DNA from: Methanolobus sp. WCC4
GTDB taxonomy: Archaea; Halobacteriota; Methanosarcinia; Methanosarcinales; Methanosarcinaceae
DNA length: 64,000 nt
NCBI RefSeq assembly: GCF_038022665.1
Contig: NZ_CP150629.1
Coordinates: 62,001-126,000, forward strand
Reading direction: 5' to 3'
Under the pieces are notes generated by a model. That model had not been told where the DNA came from, did no database searches, and worked only from the letters and a program-made list of their open reading frames with translations. The translations under genes and the position numbers were made by a program. Below are positions 25,545-35,129 of the stretch, piece after piece; position 1 is the first letter of the stretch; each line of letters begins with the position of its first letter.

Positions 25545-26804
25545 ATGAGGGAATTTATCGACCAGCTCAGGAAGAACGGGAAACTTGTCGAGATCACAGA
25601 GCCTGTTTCAAAGGTGTTCGAAGCACCACGTATTGCAAAGAAGACACCCGGACCGGTGCTGTTCCATGACATTGATGGTAACAAGGCCATCATGAACGTG
25701 CTCGGTTCAAGGGATGAGCTTGCAACGATGTTCGGTGTGGACAAGGACAAGATCATCAAGAGGCTCTCAGAGGTTTCACCTGATGGCGAGGTCGTTGTTG
25801 TTAAGGAATCACCAACAATGGAAGTTATCGAGGATGATGTTGACCTGACAAAGCTCCCTATAATGACACACTTCGAGAAGGATGCAGGACCATACCTTAC
25901 AGCTGGAATTGTTGTTACAGAATACGATGGTGTCATGAATGCAGCTATCCACAGGCTTCTAGTCGTTGACAAGACAAGACTTGCAGCACGTCTTGTAGCT
26001 CCAAGGCACAGCTATGTCATGCATAAGAAGGCATCCGACAAAGGAGAAAAACTCCCTATCGCTATCGTGCTTGGTGCTGACCCTACAGTTACCTTCGCAT
26101 CGACCACACGTGTGCCTGCCGGAAAGGAATTCCACTATGCAGCAGCACTTCGTGGCAGACCTGTAGAACTCTTTGAATGCTCCAATGGCATCAAAGTGCC
26201 TCATGCAGAGATCGTCCTTGAAGGTTACATCAATCCGACCGAAAGAGTAGATGAAGGACCATTCGTAGACATCACCGGAACATACGACCTTGTGAGACAG
26301 GAACCTGTCATACACATCACAAGAATACTGCACCGCAAAGACCCGATCTATCACGGAATACTTCCTGCCGGTCCTGAACACCTGCTCATGATGGGAGTAC
26401 CATATGAGCCAAGGATATTCAATGCGGTCAGCGAAGTAACCACCGTGAAGAACGTAGTGCTCACAGAAGGTGGATGCTGTTATCTCCATGCTGTTGTGCA
26501 GATCGAGAAACAGACGGAAGGTGACGGAAAGAACGCTATCATGGCAGCCTTTGCAGCACACACAAGTCTGAAGCATGTGGTCGTAGTTGATGATGACATC
26601 GATATCTTTGACCTGCATGATGTTGAATTTGCCATTGCCACCAGAGTGAAGGGTGACATGGACGTTATGATAATACCAAATGTGAGAGGAAGTTCACTCG
26701 ATCCAAGAGGAGCGCCTGATGGAACCACCACCAAAATGGGAATCGATGCCACCAAGGTCCTGAAAGAAGCCCAGAACTTCGAACGTGCAAAGATGCCAGA
26801 GTGA
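25545..26804 (+). CDS. UbiD-family decarboxylase, probably trans-anhydromevalonate 5-phosphate decarboxylase
   Basis: The 419-aa protein is a full-length UbiD-type, prenyl-FMN-dependent decarboxylase: MREFIDQLRKNGKLVEIT, the Glu/Arg-bearing block EGYINPTERVDEGPFVDITGTY, and the C-terminal IPNVRGSSLDP. It is followed by both subunits of phosphomevalonate dehydratase, the arrangement of the archaeal modified mevalonate pathway, where this enzyme makes isopentenyl phosphate. A TATA-like CTAATATATTA lies upstream. Substrate assignment rests on this gene context. Confidence 0.9.
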   Translation: MREFIDQLRKNGKLVEITEPVSKVFEAPRIAKKTPGPVLFHDIDGNKAIMNVLGSRDELATMFGVDKDKIIKRLSEVSPDGEVVVVKESPTMEVIEDDVDLTKLPIMTHFEKDAGPYLTAGIVVTEYDGVMNAAIHRLLVVDKTRLAARLVAPRHSYVMHKKASDKGEKLPIAIVLGADPTVTFASTTRVPAGKEFHYAAALRGRPVELFECSNGIKVPHAEIVLEGYINPTERVDEGPFVDITGTYDLVRQEPVIHITRILHRKDPIYHGILPAGPEHLLMMGVPYEPRIFNAVSEVTTVKNVVLTEGGCCYLHAVVQIEKQTEGDGKNAIMAAFAAHTSLKHVVVVDDDIDIFDLHDVEFAIATRVKGDMDVMIIPNVRGSSLDPRGAPDGTTTKMGIDATKVLKEAQNFERAKMPE

Positions 26805-26832
26805 GAACTAAAGGAAGAGCGGCGGAACAAGA

Positions 26833-28017
26833 ATGTACCTCACACCTGAAGAAGAGAAGACACTGAATGGCGAATACGGAGAAAGTCTCCAGAAAGCCAT
26901 AGAGATCCTTGTTGCACTGGGAGATATCTACGGTGCGGACAAACTCATACCTGTAAAGAGCGCACAGATAGCCGGAGTATCATATAAGACGATTGGAGAT
27001 GCAGGACTTGAGTGGATATCCGACCTTGAAGGAAAAGTGAAGATCCCTTCCATTCTCAACCCTGCCGGTATGGACATCGTTCGCTGGGATGAGATGGGAA
27101 TCGACCCTGTTTTTGCAAAGAAGCAGCAAGAGATCATTGAGGCTTACGCCAAACTCGGCATCCAGACAAAATGCACCTGCACACCTTATTATCTTGAAGG
27201 ATTCGACGTTAAGCTGGATGACCACGTCGCATGGAGCGAGTCTTCGGCAGTATCCTATTGTAACTCTGTGATCGGTGCAAGGACAAACCGTGAAGGCGGA
27301 CCCTCTGCACTCTCTGCAGCACTTGTTGGAAAGACAGCGAACTACGGATACCACCTTGATGAGATGCGAGAACCAGTAATTGCCGTGGAAGTTGATTGCG
27401 AACTTTCAGGCTCCGACCTTGGTGCTCTCGGCTATAGTGTTGGCAAGACCATCGGAAGCAGGGTACCCATATTCTACATGAAGAACGAACCTTCAAAGAA
27501 CGAGATGAAATCCCTGGGAGCAGCACTTGCAGCATCCGGGGCTGTGGCACTCTATCATATAGATGGTGTAACACCTGAAGCCTCCAGAAAGACATTTACA
27601 AGACCAGATGAAGTGATCCCTGTTGAAAGGTCACAGATAGACGAGGTCTATGAAACTAATAAGGACATACTTTCCAGTGAGATAGTGACCGTGGGATGCC
27701 CTCACTGCTCACCTGAGGAACTGGAAGAGATCGCAGACCTTGTGGAAGGGAAGAAACTCAAAAAGGAGATGTGGGTATGCACAGCAAGGGAAGTTGCTGA
27801 AGGGCATCCCGACCTTGTTCAGAGGATCGAGAAGAGCGGCGCAAAGGTCGTGTGTGATACCTGCATGGTGGTCTCACCTGCAACTAACAAGTACGCATCC
27901 ATGACAGTGAACTCAGGAAAGGCTCTTGCATATGTGCCAAGCATGTGCAAGGTAGCTGCGAAGTATGCGAGCATTGAGGACTGCATCAAAGAGGCAGGTG
28001 TTATCGATGAGAATTAA
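26833..28017 (+). CDS. Phosphomevalonate dehydratase large subunit (aconitase X, DUF521)
   Basis: The 394-aa protein carries the aconitase-X catalytic domain: TKCTCTPYYLEG, WSESSAVSYCNSVIGARTNREGGPSAL, and the C-terminal CDTCMVVSP with FeS-ligand cysteines. With the small subunit it dehydrates mevalonate 5-phosphate to trans-anhydromevalonate 5-phosphate in the modified archaeal mevalonate pathway. Its last codons overlap the small-subunit start by 11 nt. It lies 29 nt after the UbiD gene, so the genes form one operon. Confidence 0.93.
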   Translation: MYLTPEEEKTLNGEYGESLQKAIEILVALGDIYGADKLIPVKSAQIAGVSYKTIGDAGLEWISDLEGKVKIPSILNPAGMDIVRWDEMGIDPVFAKKQQEIIEAYAKLGIQTKCTCTPYYLEGFDVKLDDHVAWSESSAVSYCNSVIGARTNREGGPSALSAALVGKTANYGYHLDEMREPVIAVEVDCELSGSDLGALGYSVGKTIGSRVPIFYMKNEPSKNEMKSLGAALAASGAVALYHIDGVTPEASRKTFTRPDEVIPVERSQIDEVYETNKDILSSEIVTVGCPHCSPEELEEIADLVEGKKLKKEMWVCTAREVAEGHPDLVQRIEKSGAKVVCDTCMVVSPATNKYASMTVNSGKALAYVPSMCKVAAKYASIEDCIKEAGVIDEN

Positions 28018-28414
28018 GTGCAGGACAATATCCAGAGGTATTGCCGAAGGAGAGGTCCTCCTCACCCGCGATGCTATCTCATTCCTCGGTAACGTTGACC
28101 CGGAGACAGGAGAGGTCGTGGAACCCCAGCATGAACTGTACGGACAGTCCATTGCCGGAAAGGTCCTTGTTTTCCCGCATGGAAAAGGTTCCACTGTTGG
28201 TTCCTATGTCATCTACCAGCTCTTCAAGAATGGTGTTGCACCCGCTGCAATGATCAATCTTGAATCAGAACCAATTGTGGCCGTTGGTGCGATCATATCC
28301 GAAGTACCACTTGTGGACAGGCTTGAGAAGGACCCCTATGAGATGCTGAAAAATGGCGATATGGTCATGGTCAACAGCACAGAGGCCTTTGTCGAGATAA
28401 AGAACAAGGAATAG
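28007..28414 (+). CDS. Phosphomevalonate dehydratase small subunit (DUF126)
   Basis: I start at the ATG at 28007 (MRIKCRTISRGIAEGEVLLT), because the DUF126 domain begins there and an AGGTG sits upstream; a longer frame begins at 27965. The 135-aa protein has the swivelling aconitase-like domain with ESEPIVAVGAII and the GKGSTVGSYVIYQL block that contacts the large subunit. The small subunit is needed for dehydratase activity. Confidence 0.93.
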   Translation: MRIKCRTISRGIAEGEVLLTRDAISFLGNVDPETGEVVEPQHELYGQSIAGKVLVFPHGKGSTVGSYVIYQLFKNGVAPAAMINLESEPIVAVGAIISEVPLVDRLEKDPYEMLKNGDMVMVNSTEAFVEIKNKE

Positions 28415-28422
28415 AGACAAAT

Positions 28423-29529
28423 ATGGATGTCTGTTTTCGCTGGAACAAGAAGAACACCTACAGTCTTGCAGCACTGGCTCCGCTTGTTCCGGGAGCCTTG
28501 AAGGTCAAAGCGCCCCATGACGGGATAATGATATATAGCTTTGCCACCCGGCAGGCCGGACCGATCTTCAGTGAAGTGAAGAAGGCAGATACAGATTCTA
28601 TTTTCATTGCAGGCGGCCCCCATCCATCCGGGGCACCTGAAGATACACTGGAACACTTCGACTATGTAGTGATAGGAGAGGGCGAGGAGACATTACCTGA
28701 ACTTATAGATGCCATCGTTGCAGGAAAGGATGTTTCCTGTGTGAAAGGTATCGCCTACAAGGACGAGAACGGGAACACAGTGATCACTGAAAAACGCGAC
28801 CCTGTTGACCTCGATAAGTATCCCTGCTTTGACCCCAACATCGTGATGTCGCCCCTTGAGATCAGCAGAGGATGTCCTTTCAGGTGCAGATACTGTCAGA
28901 CCCCACGCCTTTTTGGCAACAAGATGAGACATCGAAGTATAGATAATATAGTTCATTTTGCGAAATACTATCGTGACCTCAGGTTCACATCCTCAAATGC
29001 TCTTGCTTATGGAAGTGACGGAATTCATCCACGTCTGGACAAAGTGGAGAAGCTCCTGTCAGCACTGAAGGACACAGGTGCAAGGGATATCTTCTTCGGG
29101 ACATTCCCTTCAGAGGTCAGGCCCGAGTTCGTTACCGATGAGTCACTGGAACTTATCACCAAATACTGCACTAACACGAAAGTGAGCCTTGGAGCACAAT
29201 CAGGAAGCGACCGCATCCTTAGAGAGATACTCAGGGGACACACCGTAGATGATGTTGTCCGAAGCCTTGAACTCTGTTTTGACCACGGAATAACACCTAT
29301 GGTGGACTTCATGGTAGGATTCCCTGATGAAACAGAAGAGGAACAGGATATGAGCCTTGAGCTCATTCAGTGGATATGTAAAAAGGGCGGGAATGTACAT
29401 TCACATTACCTGACACCACTGCCGGGAACTCCTTTTGCCGATGTGGAAACATCACCTGTGAGCAAGCGTTACAAGAAAGTGATGGGGAAGCTTGCACTTA
29501 CTGGCCAGGCTACCGGTTCATGGGAATGA
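28423..29529 (+). CDS. B12-binding radical SAM protein, MJ_1487-type
   Basis: The 368-aa protein has an N-terminal B12-binding-like domain (IFIAGGPHPSGAPED, YVVIGEGEETLPELI) and a radical SAM core with CPFRCRYCQTPRLF (CX3CX2C). The end (FMVGFPDETEEEQ, HYLTPLPGTPF) is typical of the archaeal TIGR04013/MJ_1487 family, whose reaction is unknown. It directly follows the mevalonate genes by 9 nt, so it may be co-transcribed. A link to isoprenoid or lipid modification is inference from position. Confidence 0.88.
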   Translation: MDVCFRWNKKNTYSLAALAPLVPGALKVKAPHDGIMIYSFATRQAGPIFSEVKKADTDSIFIAGGPHPSGAPEDTLEHFDYVVIGEGEETLPELIDAIVAGKDVSCVKGIAYKDENGNTVITEKRDPVDLDKYPCFDPNIVMSPLEISRGCPFRCRYCQTPRLFGNKMRHRSIDNIVHFAKYYRDLRFTSSNALAYGSDGIHPRLDKVEKLLSALKDTGARDIFFGTFPSEVRPEFVTDESLELITKYCTNTKVSLGAQSGSDRILREILRGHTVDDVVRSLELCFDHGITPMVDFMVGFPDETEEEQDMSLELIQWICKKGGNVHSHYLTPLPGTPFADVETSPVSKRYKKVMGKLALTGQATGSWE

Positions 29530-29540
29530 ACAAACAATTA

Positions 29541-30707
29541 TCATTCATCATCATCCAGACCTGCATAGATATCCCCTGCCAGATGGATCGAGACAGCTAC
29601 CATGAAAGCTGTGATGCTTGAGGTTGCAAAGACCGCCCGAAGACTGAAATTGAAGAGCACCAGTGCGAGGATGAGAGGGGCTGCTGTCTGGCCCACGTAT
29701 TTCATGATATTATAGAGGGAAACGATACCTCCCATCATTTTCGGCGGGGCCACCTGGGTTATGAGTGTGTTGAGCGATGGCTGCACCATTCCAAAACCCA
29801 CTCCGAAGAGGAATATGAAGAGCATGTTCCACAGCAGGGTATTGGCGAAGATCGTGCCTGCAAGGGCAAGTCCTGTAACCATGAATCCTGTCCTGACGAG
29901 CTTTTGTTTGCCCCAGTGTTTTGCCAGTATCCTTGCCCTTGAAGCCACAAGTGCCATGGCTATTCCCTGGAACCCCAGTGCAAGACCTGCCTGCTTTGCA
30001 TCGAAACCGTAACCGTCCTTCAACAGGAAGGGGATGTAGATCACCATGGTGTATAACAGGAAGAAGATAGCGAAGGCAAGGAACATGGTGTATGATATCC
30101 TGAACTCCTTCAGGTTCCTTGCAAGATCCAGCGCACTGTGATTGCTTCTGCTCTCCGGCATGTTAGTCTCCGGCAGCACGAGGAGAGCAATGATGGCCAG
30201 AGGGACCGTGAGGCCGTAGAACAGGAAAGGGACATTCCATCCGTAGACTGCCATGAGGCCTCCGATAAGTGGTGCCGACACACCTCCGATACCGGTTGTC
30301 ATGCTCATCTTGCCCATGGCGTCCACCCTTCCAAGACCGCTGTACAGTTCACCGATCATGGTCATAACTATGGGGAACATGCCTGCAATGCCAATGCCCT
30401 GTATGAACCTGAGGATCAGCAGAGTTCTAAGGTCTGGAGCAAAGTAACAGGCAACACCGATAACTCCGTTGATGAGCAGACATGGAACAAGCACTGTCTT
30501 TCGACCAAGGCGGTCCATGACAGTACTCAGGAAGAACATGAAAAAAGCCGTGGAAAAAGTATAGACACCAAGTACAAGGCCCACTGCCTCACGGGAAGTG
30601 CTCAGGGGCTCCACCATAAAAGGCAATACCGGGGCTACCACAGCACCTGCAGACATTGCGAAGAATGCCACCAGCAAAAGGATCGGAAGTGTTAGTTTTC
30701 CTGACAT
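29541..30707 (-). CDS. MFS transporter, drug/proton antiporter type
   Basis: The 388-aa protein has twelve hydrophobic segments and the motif A region DRLGRKTVLVP between helices 2 and 3. It also has MSMTTGIGGVSAPLIGGLMA, typical of the DHA1 group. I start at the ATG at 30707 (MSGKLTLP). It is convergent with the radical SAM gene. The substrate cannot be read from the sequence. Confidence 0.88.
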   Translation of the reverse strand: MSGKLTLPILLLVAFFAMSAGAVVAPVLPFMVEPLSTSREAVGLVLGVYTFSTAFFMFFLSTVMDRLGRKTVLVPCLLINGVIGVACYFAPDLRTLLILRFIQGIGIAGMFPIVMTMIGELYSGLGRVDAMGKMSMTTGIGGVSAPLIGGLMAVYGWNVPFLFYGLTVPLAIIALLVLPETNMPESRSNHSALDLARNLKEFRISYTMFLAFAIFFLLYTMVIYIPFLLKDGYGFDAKQAGLALGFQGIAMALVASRARILAKHWGKQKLVRTGFMVTGLALAGTIFANTLLWNMLFIFLFGVGFGMVQPSLNTLITQVAPPKMMGGIVSLYNIMKYVGQTAAPLILALVLFNFSLRAVFATSSITAFMVAVSIHLAGDIYAGLDDDE

Positions 30708-30788
30708 TGTTCTACCCTGACACACGATGATCGATACACAATGGGATCTAAGTGAACCTATCCCATCTATATTATAAAGAATGGATAA

Positions 30789-31472
30789 TTACCGTTTATT
30801 CATTGTGCATTCCTCGAACTCACCGTTGAAGAAGACAAAGACCGTGATCTCCTCACCTTTGTTGAACTTGCGCATTTCCCTGTCGTACACACCCTGCACA
30901 TGCCTTAGCTTATTTTTACTGAAATGTTCCTGTGCTTTTTTGTAGAAAGCTATCAGTTGCTTAAGGTAGGCTGCTTCATAAGCCTTGATCTGAAGTGCGA
31001 TATCCTGTGCCTCTTCGTCACTGATATCCGTATGATAGCAACCATGCTGGTTCAGGCCGCTTATCTGCCTCCAGTCCACATTGCCGTCCTCATCCGGCTC
31101 CCGGTGAAGCATGTATGGATAGAGACCGCATATCATCGGTCTTTGCTCATAGATGGTGCATCTTTTGTCTTTCAGGAAGACGCAGGAACCATCCTCTTTT
31201 GCTTTGAGGGCATAACCGGAAACGTAGAATCGTCCGTGCTGGTCACATAGTTCATAATAAGGTGCCGGTTCCAGCACATCAGATGATATGGACTTCATCC
31301 TTGTGGCGTCCTCATTGAGAAGGAATACGTGGTCATTGAACTGACGGGTGCAGCAGCGTGCACAGAAGTCGCATTCAAAACCAACTTCCTTTATGACGGA
31401 AACCAGTTCATCCATCGGGTAGTCCTGCACACCTTCAAGCTCTTCAATTACCGTCCCAAGCTGTTTTTCCAT
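30789..31472 (-). CDS. YkgJ-family cysteine-cluster protein
   Basis: The protein of about 227 aa has FECDFCARCCTRQFNDHVFL, then DGSCVFLKDKRCTIYEQRPMICGLYP, the C-x2-C-x2-CC...C...C pattern of YkgJ (CxxCxxCC) proteins, predicted to bind Zn or FeS. The start is uncertain: an ATG at 31472, or an in-frame TTG at 31493 preceded by GAGGAG without spacing. It lies behind the MFS gene's promoter on the same strand. Function is unknown. Confidence 0.85.
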   Translation of the reverse strand: MEKQLGTVIEELEGVQDYPMDELVSVIKEVGFECDFCARCCTRQFNDHVFLLNEDATRMKSISSDVLEPAPYYELCDQHGRFYVSGYALKAKEDGSCVFLKDKRCTIYEQRPMICGLYPYMLHREPDEDGNVDWRQISGLNQHGCYHTDISDEEAQDIALQIKAYEAAYLKQLIAFYKKAQEHFSKNKLRHVQGVYDREMRKFNKGEEITVFVFFNGEFEECTMNKR

Positions 31473-31681
31473 TACTGATGTAACCGTGATCAACTCCTCT
31501 TTATTAGAGTGCCATGATCCTGCTTTCTAAAAGCAATTTTGGTCTGACCTCCCCGCAAGCTTTAATAATAAGCATTACGTCTAAAGGTAAACTCAACGAC
31601 TGGAACTAATACATCCAGGTTAAATATAAAACTAACAAACCAACTTAAAATTACACTAATAATTATCAAGAGGATTTTATC

Positions 31682-31855
31682 ATGGGTAAGACAGGCAGCA
31701 TTGAATGGGTAAAGGTAAAAGGACGCGGCGGAAGAACTATCAAAGTTCGCAAGTGTAAGGAAGGAAAGGCTCACCCGGGCCCTGCACAGAGATACACATC
31801 ATCTGGTGCTAAGAGAAGGTTCCTTAACAGGTCCGCAAAAGCACTCGTAAAGTGA
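31682..31855 (+). CDS. Small basic methanogen protein (DUF5350-like)
   Basis: This 57-aa ORF has an AAGAGG ribosome-binding site, a TTAAATATAAA promoter about 60 bp upstream, and a poly-T terminator after it. The product is very basic ([17 protein letters not shown], then [20 protein letters not shown]) and looks like a small ribosome- or nucleic-acid-binding protein. I recall it as DUF5350, found in methanogens; that name is from memory. Confidence 0.75.
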   Translation: MGKTGSIEWVKVKGRGGRTIKVRKCKEGKAHPGPAQRYTSSGAKRRFLNRSAKALVK

Positions 31856-31906
31856 TCCAACTCACTTTACATTACTACTCCTTTTATTCATTTACAGTCG
31901 ATTGAC

Positions 31907-31916
31907 TCTTTTTTTT
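31907..31916 (+). terminator. Poly-T terminator after the small basic protein
   Basis: GACTCTTTTTTTT: eight T's in a row, about 50 nt after the stop codon, without a stem. This is the archaeal type of terminator. Confidence 0.5.
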
Positions 31917-31940
31917 AAATTTCGTATCAGTTTATTCTTT

Positions 31941-31980
31941 CTTTGTACAGAGTACGAAGGACCCGATACGTTTATATAGA
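31941..31980 (+). promoter_or_regulatory. Thermosome promoter with near-perfect palindrome
   Basis: CTTTGTAC-AGA-GTACGAAG (31941-31959, one mismatch in an 8-bp arm) lies 12 nt upstream of a TTTATATAGA TATA box (31971-31980). Position and symmetry suit a heat-shock regulator site. Confidence 0.5.
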
Positions 31981-32052
31981 ACTACAAACATTAAAAAACG
32001 ACTTGAGAATAAATGTTATTCTAATCTCATATACACAGGAGGATAGACAATT

Positions 32053-33705
32053 ATGGCAGGACAGATGGCCGGACAGCCAATTTTCATATTAAGAGAAGGA
32101 AGCCAGAGAACAAGAGGCAGAGAAGCACAGAGCAACAACATCATGGCTGCTAAAGCAGTCGCTGAAGCTGTAAGAACAACACTTGGTCCAAAAGGAATGG
32201 ACAAGATGCTTGTAGACAGTCTCGGAGATGTAGTTATCACAAACGATGGTGCAACCATCCTTAAAGAGATGGACATCGAGCACCCAGCAGCAAAGATGAT
32301 CGTGGAAGTATCAAAGACCCAGGACGATGAGGTCGGAGACGGAACAACCACAGCTGCTGTTATCGCTGGTGAACTCCTCAAGAAGGCAGAAGAACTTGTC
32401 GAGCAGGACGTACACCCAACAATTATCGCCTCCGGTTACAGAATGGCTTCCGAGAAAGCTGGTGAGATCATCCAGACACTCGCAAAGTCAGTCACCAAAG
32501 AGAACAGGGACGTACTCATCAACATCTCCGGAACAGCAATGACCGGAAAGGGTGCAGAAGCTACAAAGGAAGTCCTTGCAAACATAACAGTCGATGCTAT
32601 CACAAGCATTGTCGATGAAGACGGTAAGGTCGACATGGACAATATCAAGGTAGAGAAGAAGGTCGGAGCACGTATCGAGGAATCCGAGCTCATCGAAGGT
32701 ATGATCATCGACAAAGAGCGTGTACACACCAACATGCCAAAGAAGATCGAGAACGCAAAGATCGCACTCATCAACACAGCTATCGAACTCAAGGACACAG
32801 AGGTTGACGCTGAGATATCCATCACATCACCTGAGCAGCTCCAGTCCTTCCTTGACCAGGAAGAGAAGATGATCAAGGACCTTGTTGACAAAGTAGTTAA
32901 CAGCGGTGCAAACGTCGTATTCTGCCAGAAGGGAATCGATGACATGGCACAGCACTACCTTGCAAAGGCTGGTGTCTTCGCTATCAGGCGTGTAAAGAAG
33001 AGCGACATGCAGAAGCTCGCAAGAGCAACAGGTGCAAAGCTCATCACAAACGTTGACGAGATATCTGATGCTGACATGGGCAAGGCAGATCTTGTAGAAG
33101 AGAAGAAGATCGGCGGCGACCCAATGACCTTCGTAACAGGATGCGACAATCCAAAGGCAGTATCCATCCTCCTCCGTGGCGGAACAGAGCACGTTATCGA
33201 CAACATCGAGAGAGGCCTTAACGACTCCCTCAGAGTGGTCGGTGTAGCTATCGAGGACGAGAAACTCGTAGCTGGCGGCGGATCCCCTGAAGTAGAGGTT
33301 GCACTCAGACTCCAGGAATACGCAGCAACACTCAGCGGAAGAGAGCAGCTTGCAGTCAAGGCATTCGCAGAGGCTCTTGAAGTAGTTCCAAGGACCCTTG
33401 CAGAGAACGCAGGTCTTGACCCAATAGACATGCTCATGGAGCTCCGTGCACACCACGAGAAGGGCGTAAAGACAGCAGGTCTCAACGTCTACGAAGGAAA
33501 GGTCATCGACATGTGGGAAGCAGGCGTAGTAGAGCCACTCAGGGTAAAGACCCAGGCGATCAACGCAGCAGCAGAATCCGCAGTCATGATCCTCAGGATC
33601 GACGATATCATTGCATCCAGACAGGGACCAGAAGGACCAACCCCTGAACAGATGGTTCCAAACATGCCACCTGGAGGACTTCCAGGCATGGGTATGGATA
33701 TGTAA
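32053..33705 (+). CDS. Thermosome subunit (group II chaperonin)
   Basis: The 550-aa protein is a full-length group II chaperonin: [14 protein letters not shown] and [16 protein letters not shown] for ATP binding, the apical helix region, and DDIIASRQ with a Gly/Met-rich end ([10 protein letters not shown]). It refolds proteins in the cytoplasm as a double ring. Strong codon bias fits high expression. AGGAGG precedes the ATG and a candidate operator lies further upstream. A strong hairpin terminator follows. Confidence 0.97.
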   Translation: MAGQMAGQPIFILREGSQRTRGREAQSNNIMAAKAVAEAVRTTLGPKGMDKMLVDSLGDVVITNDGATILKEMDIEHPAAKMIVEVSKTQDDEVGDGTTTAAVIAGELLKKAEELVEQDVHPTIIASGYRMASEKAGEIIQTLAKSVTKENRDVLINISGTAMTGKGAEATKEVLANITVDAITSIVDEDGKVDMDNIKVEKKVGARIEESELIEGMIIDKERVHTNMPKKIENAKIALINTAIELKDTEVDAEISITSPEQLQSFLDQEEKMIKDLVDKVVNSGANVVFCQKGIDDMAQHYLAKAGVFAIRRVKKSDMQKLARATGAKLITNVDEISDADMGKADLVEEKKIGGDPMTFVTGCDNPKAVSILLRGGTEHVIDNIERGLNDSLRVVGVAIEDEKLVAGGGSPEVEVALRLQEYAATLSGREQLAVKAFAEALEVVPRTLAENAGLDPIDMLMELRAHHEKGVKTAGLNVYEGKVIDMWEAGVVEPLRVKTQAINAAAESAVMILRIDDIIASRQGPEGPTPEQMVPNMPPGGLPGMGMDM

Positions 33706-33741
33706 GTATCCTGACGGAAACAAACACAACTATAAACTCAC

Positions 33742-33784
33742 TTGCGCAGGTTCATCTGAACTCTGCGCAAAACTGCTTTTTTTA
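33742..33784 (+). terminator. Strong terminator after the thermosome gene
   Basis: TTGCGCAG...CTGCGCAA forms the outer stem and GTTC/GAAC the inner stem around ATCT. ACTGC and seven T's follow. Confidence 0.75.
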
Positions 33785-33839
33785 AAATTAGATGATCGTT
33801 AATTGAATAACGATTCAAAATTAGAATTGAACCTGAGAC

Positions 33840-34952
33840 TCACTCTAGACACTTGAGTATATCTTCCGGGTCATAGGCAGGAGCAACATACCGGGTCCTC
33901 CCGCGCGTACCCTTACCGGAAAAATCAGCATCTATGAGCCTTGATACATGCATCTTCTCAATTATCTCATAGAAACGGGTATAGCCAAGTCCAGTTATCT
34001 CATGGAATGACTTGTAAAGGTCTCCGGCCTGAAGACTGCTGTCCTTTGCAACCATAGAAAGCAAGGTCTTCTCATGGTCTGAAAGGGACTTGATATTGCG
34101 ACACAGATGCAGAAGCCTTGATGCTTCATAGGCCTTGTCCACATCTTCAACAGAGATCTTCCTGCTTGCCCTCCTTTCAGCGTTGAGACCGGAGCGTTTC
34201 AGAAGATCGATACCGATACGCAGATCGCCCGTCCTGTCCACATAGGTGACAACCTTATCCAGTGCCTCATCGGACACCACGTCCTTGAAGAAAGCATGTT
34301 TCACACGATCGGCAATTATATCAGCGATCTCACCAAGCTCATATCTCGGGAAAGCTATCTCCTCTGGAAGGAAAACAGAACCTACCCGTGGATCGAAACT
34401 GTAAGGAATACCCACATCACTGATGATGGCTATCACGGATATCCTTGCTCCGGGATACTGCTCATGTGCCCTCAGAAGAGAGTACATCACCTCATCGGCA
34501 TGTCCTTCCGGGAAAAGATAATTGATATCATCAAGTGCTACCACAAGGGTCTTGTTCGAATCGATGAGGAACTTGATCACCTTCTCGAACATCCTCCTGA
34601 AGGAAACACCCGAAGAAGGCGGAGTTATGTGAGTGAGTTGTTCATATATCCGGGATACAACAGCGAATCTCGTAGATTCCATCTGGCAGTTGACCTTGAC
34701 AAGGACAACATTATCCGTGTATTCCTTCATCTCATTGAACACTTTCATGACAGCCGTGGTCTTTCCAGTTCCCGGAGGACCCTTTACAAGACAGTTCACA
34801 GGCCGCATGCCCCTGAGTGCCGGTTTTAAACTGAAACGCAGGGCCTGCATCTGGGATTCCCTGTGTGCGAAATACTCCGGCAGGTGGTCGAACTCAAGTA
34901 TCTCACCGTTGTTAAAAAGAGTCTCATCCCACAGAAGCATGTCATCGCCCAT
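33840..34952 (-). CDS. Orc1/Cdc6-type replication protein
   Basis: The 370-aa AAA+ protein has Walker A GPPGTGKTTAVMKV, Walker B LVVALDDINYLF, sensor residues around DRTGDLRIGIDLLKR, and a C-terminal winged helix (LGYTRFYEIIEKMHVSRLIDA). It would bind origin repeats and load MCM. It is a second-type, shorter Orc (often Cdc6-2). I see no origin-recognition-box repeats in the 180 bp upstream, only a 7-bp-arm palindrome, so an origin here is not supported. Confidence 0.9.
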   Translation of the reverse strand: MGDDMLLWDETLFNNGEILEFDHLPEYFAHRESQMQALRFSLKPALRGMRPVNCLVKGPPGTGKTTAVMKVFNEMKEYTDNVVLVKVNCQMESTRFAVVSRIYEQLTHITPPSSGVSFRRMFEKVIKFLIDSNKTLVVALDDINYLFPEGHADEVMYSLLRAHEQYPGARISVIAIISDVGIPYSFDPRVGSVFLPEEIAFPRYELGEIADIIADRVKHAFFKDVVSDEALDKVVTYVDRTGDLRIGIDLLKRSGLNAERRASRKISVEDVDKAYEASRLLHLCRNIKSLSDHEKTLLSMVAKDSSLQAGDLYKSFHEITGLGYTRFYEIIEKMHVSRLIDADFSGKGTRGRTRYVAPAYDPEDILKCLE

Positions 34953-35036
34953 TCTTAAACCCCTCTTTTGCTGCTTTTCACCAACTATAAGAACCTATGA
35001 TAATGAACACAGGGAAACAATATTGACTTCATTGAC

Positions 35037-35055
35037 TGCAAGTGCTCGACTTGCA
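35037..35055. repeat. TGCAAGT-GCTCG-ACTTGCA palindrome upstream of orc1
   Basis: Perfect 7-bp arms with a 5-nt spacer, 85 bp upstream of the orc1 start codon and 75 bp after the stop of the desulfurase gene. It could be the desulfurase transcript-end hairpin or an orc1 operator. Confidence 0.45.
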
Positions 35056-35129
35056 ACACTAATATAATTATCAGCGCATAATAACTTTTTGCTTTTGTCC
35101 CGCAATGTCACCAATACCCGGAGCGTACA

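Noticed and set aside
25959-26618. 219-aa minus-strand ORF inside the UbiD gene
   Set aside because: Shadow of the real gene; its composition is typical of antisense translation and no motif is present.
32827-33729. 300-aa minus-strand ORF inside the thermosome gene
   Set aside because: It mirrors a highly biased, highly conserved plus-strand gene; its Cys/Leu/Ser-rich translation has no domain and no start signal.
34953-35129. Replication origin beside orc1
   Set aside because: No G-rich origin-recognition-box repeats or long AT-rich unwinding element seen.
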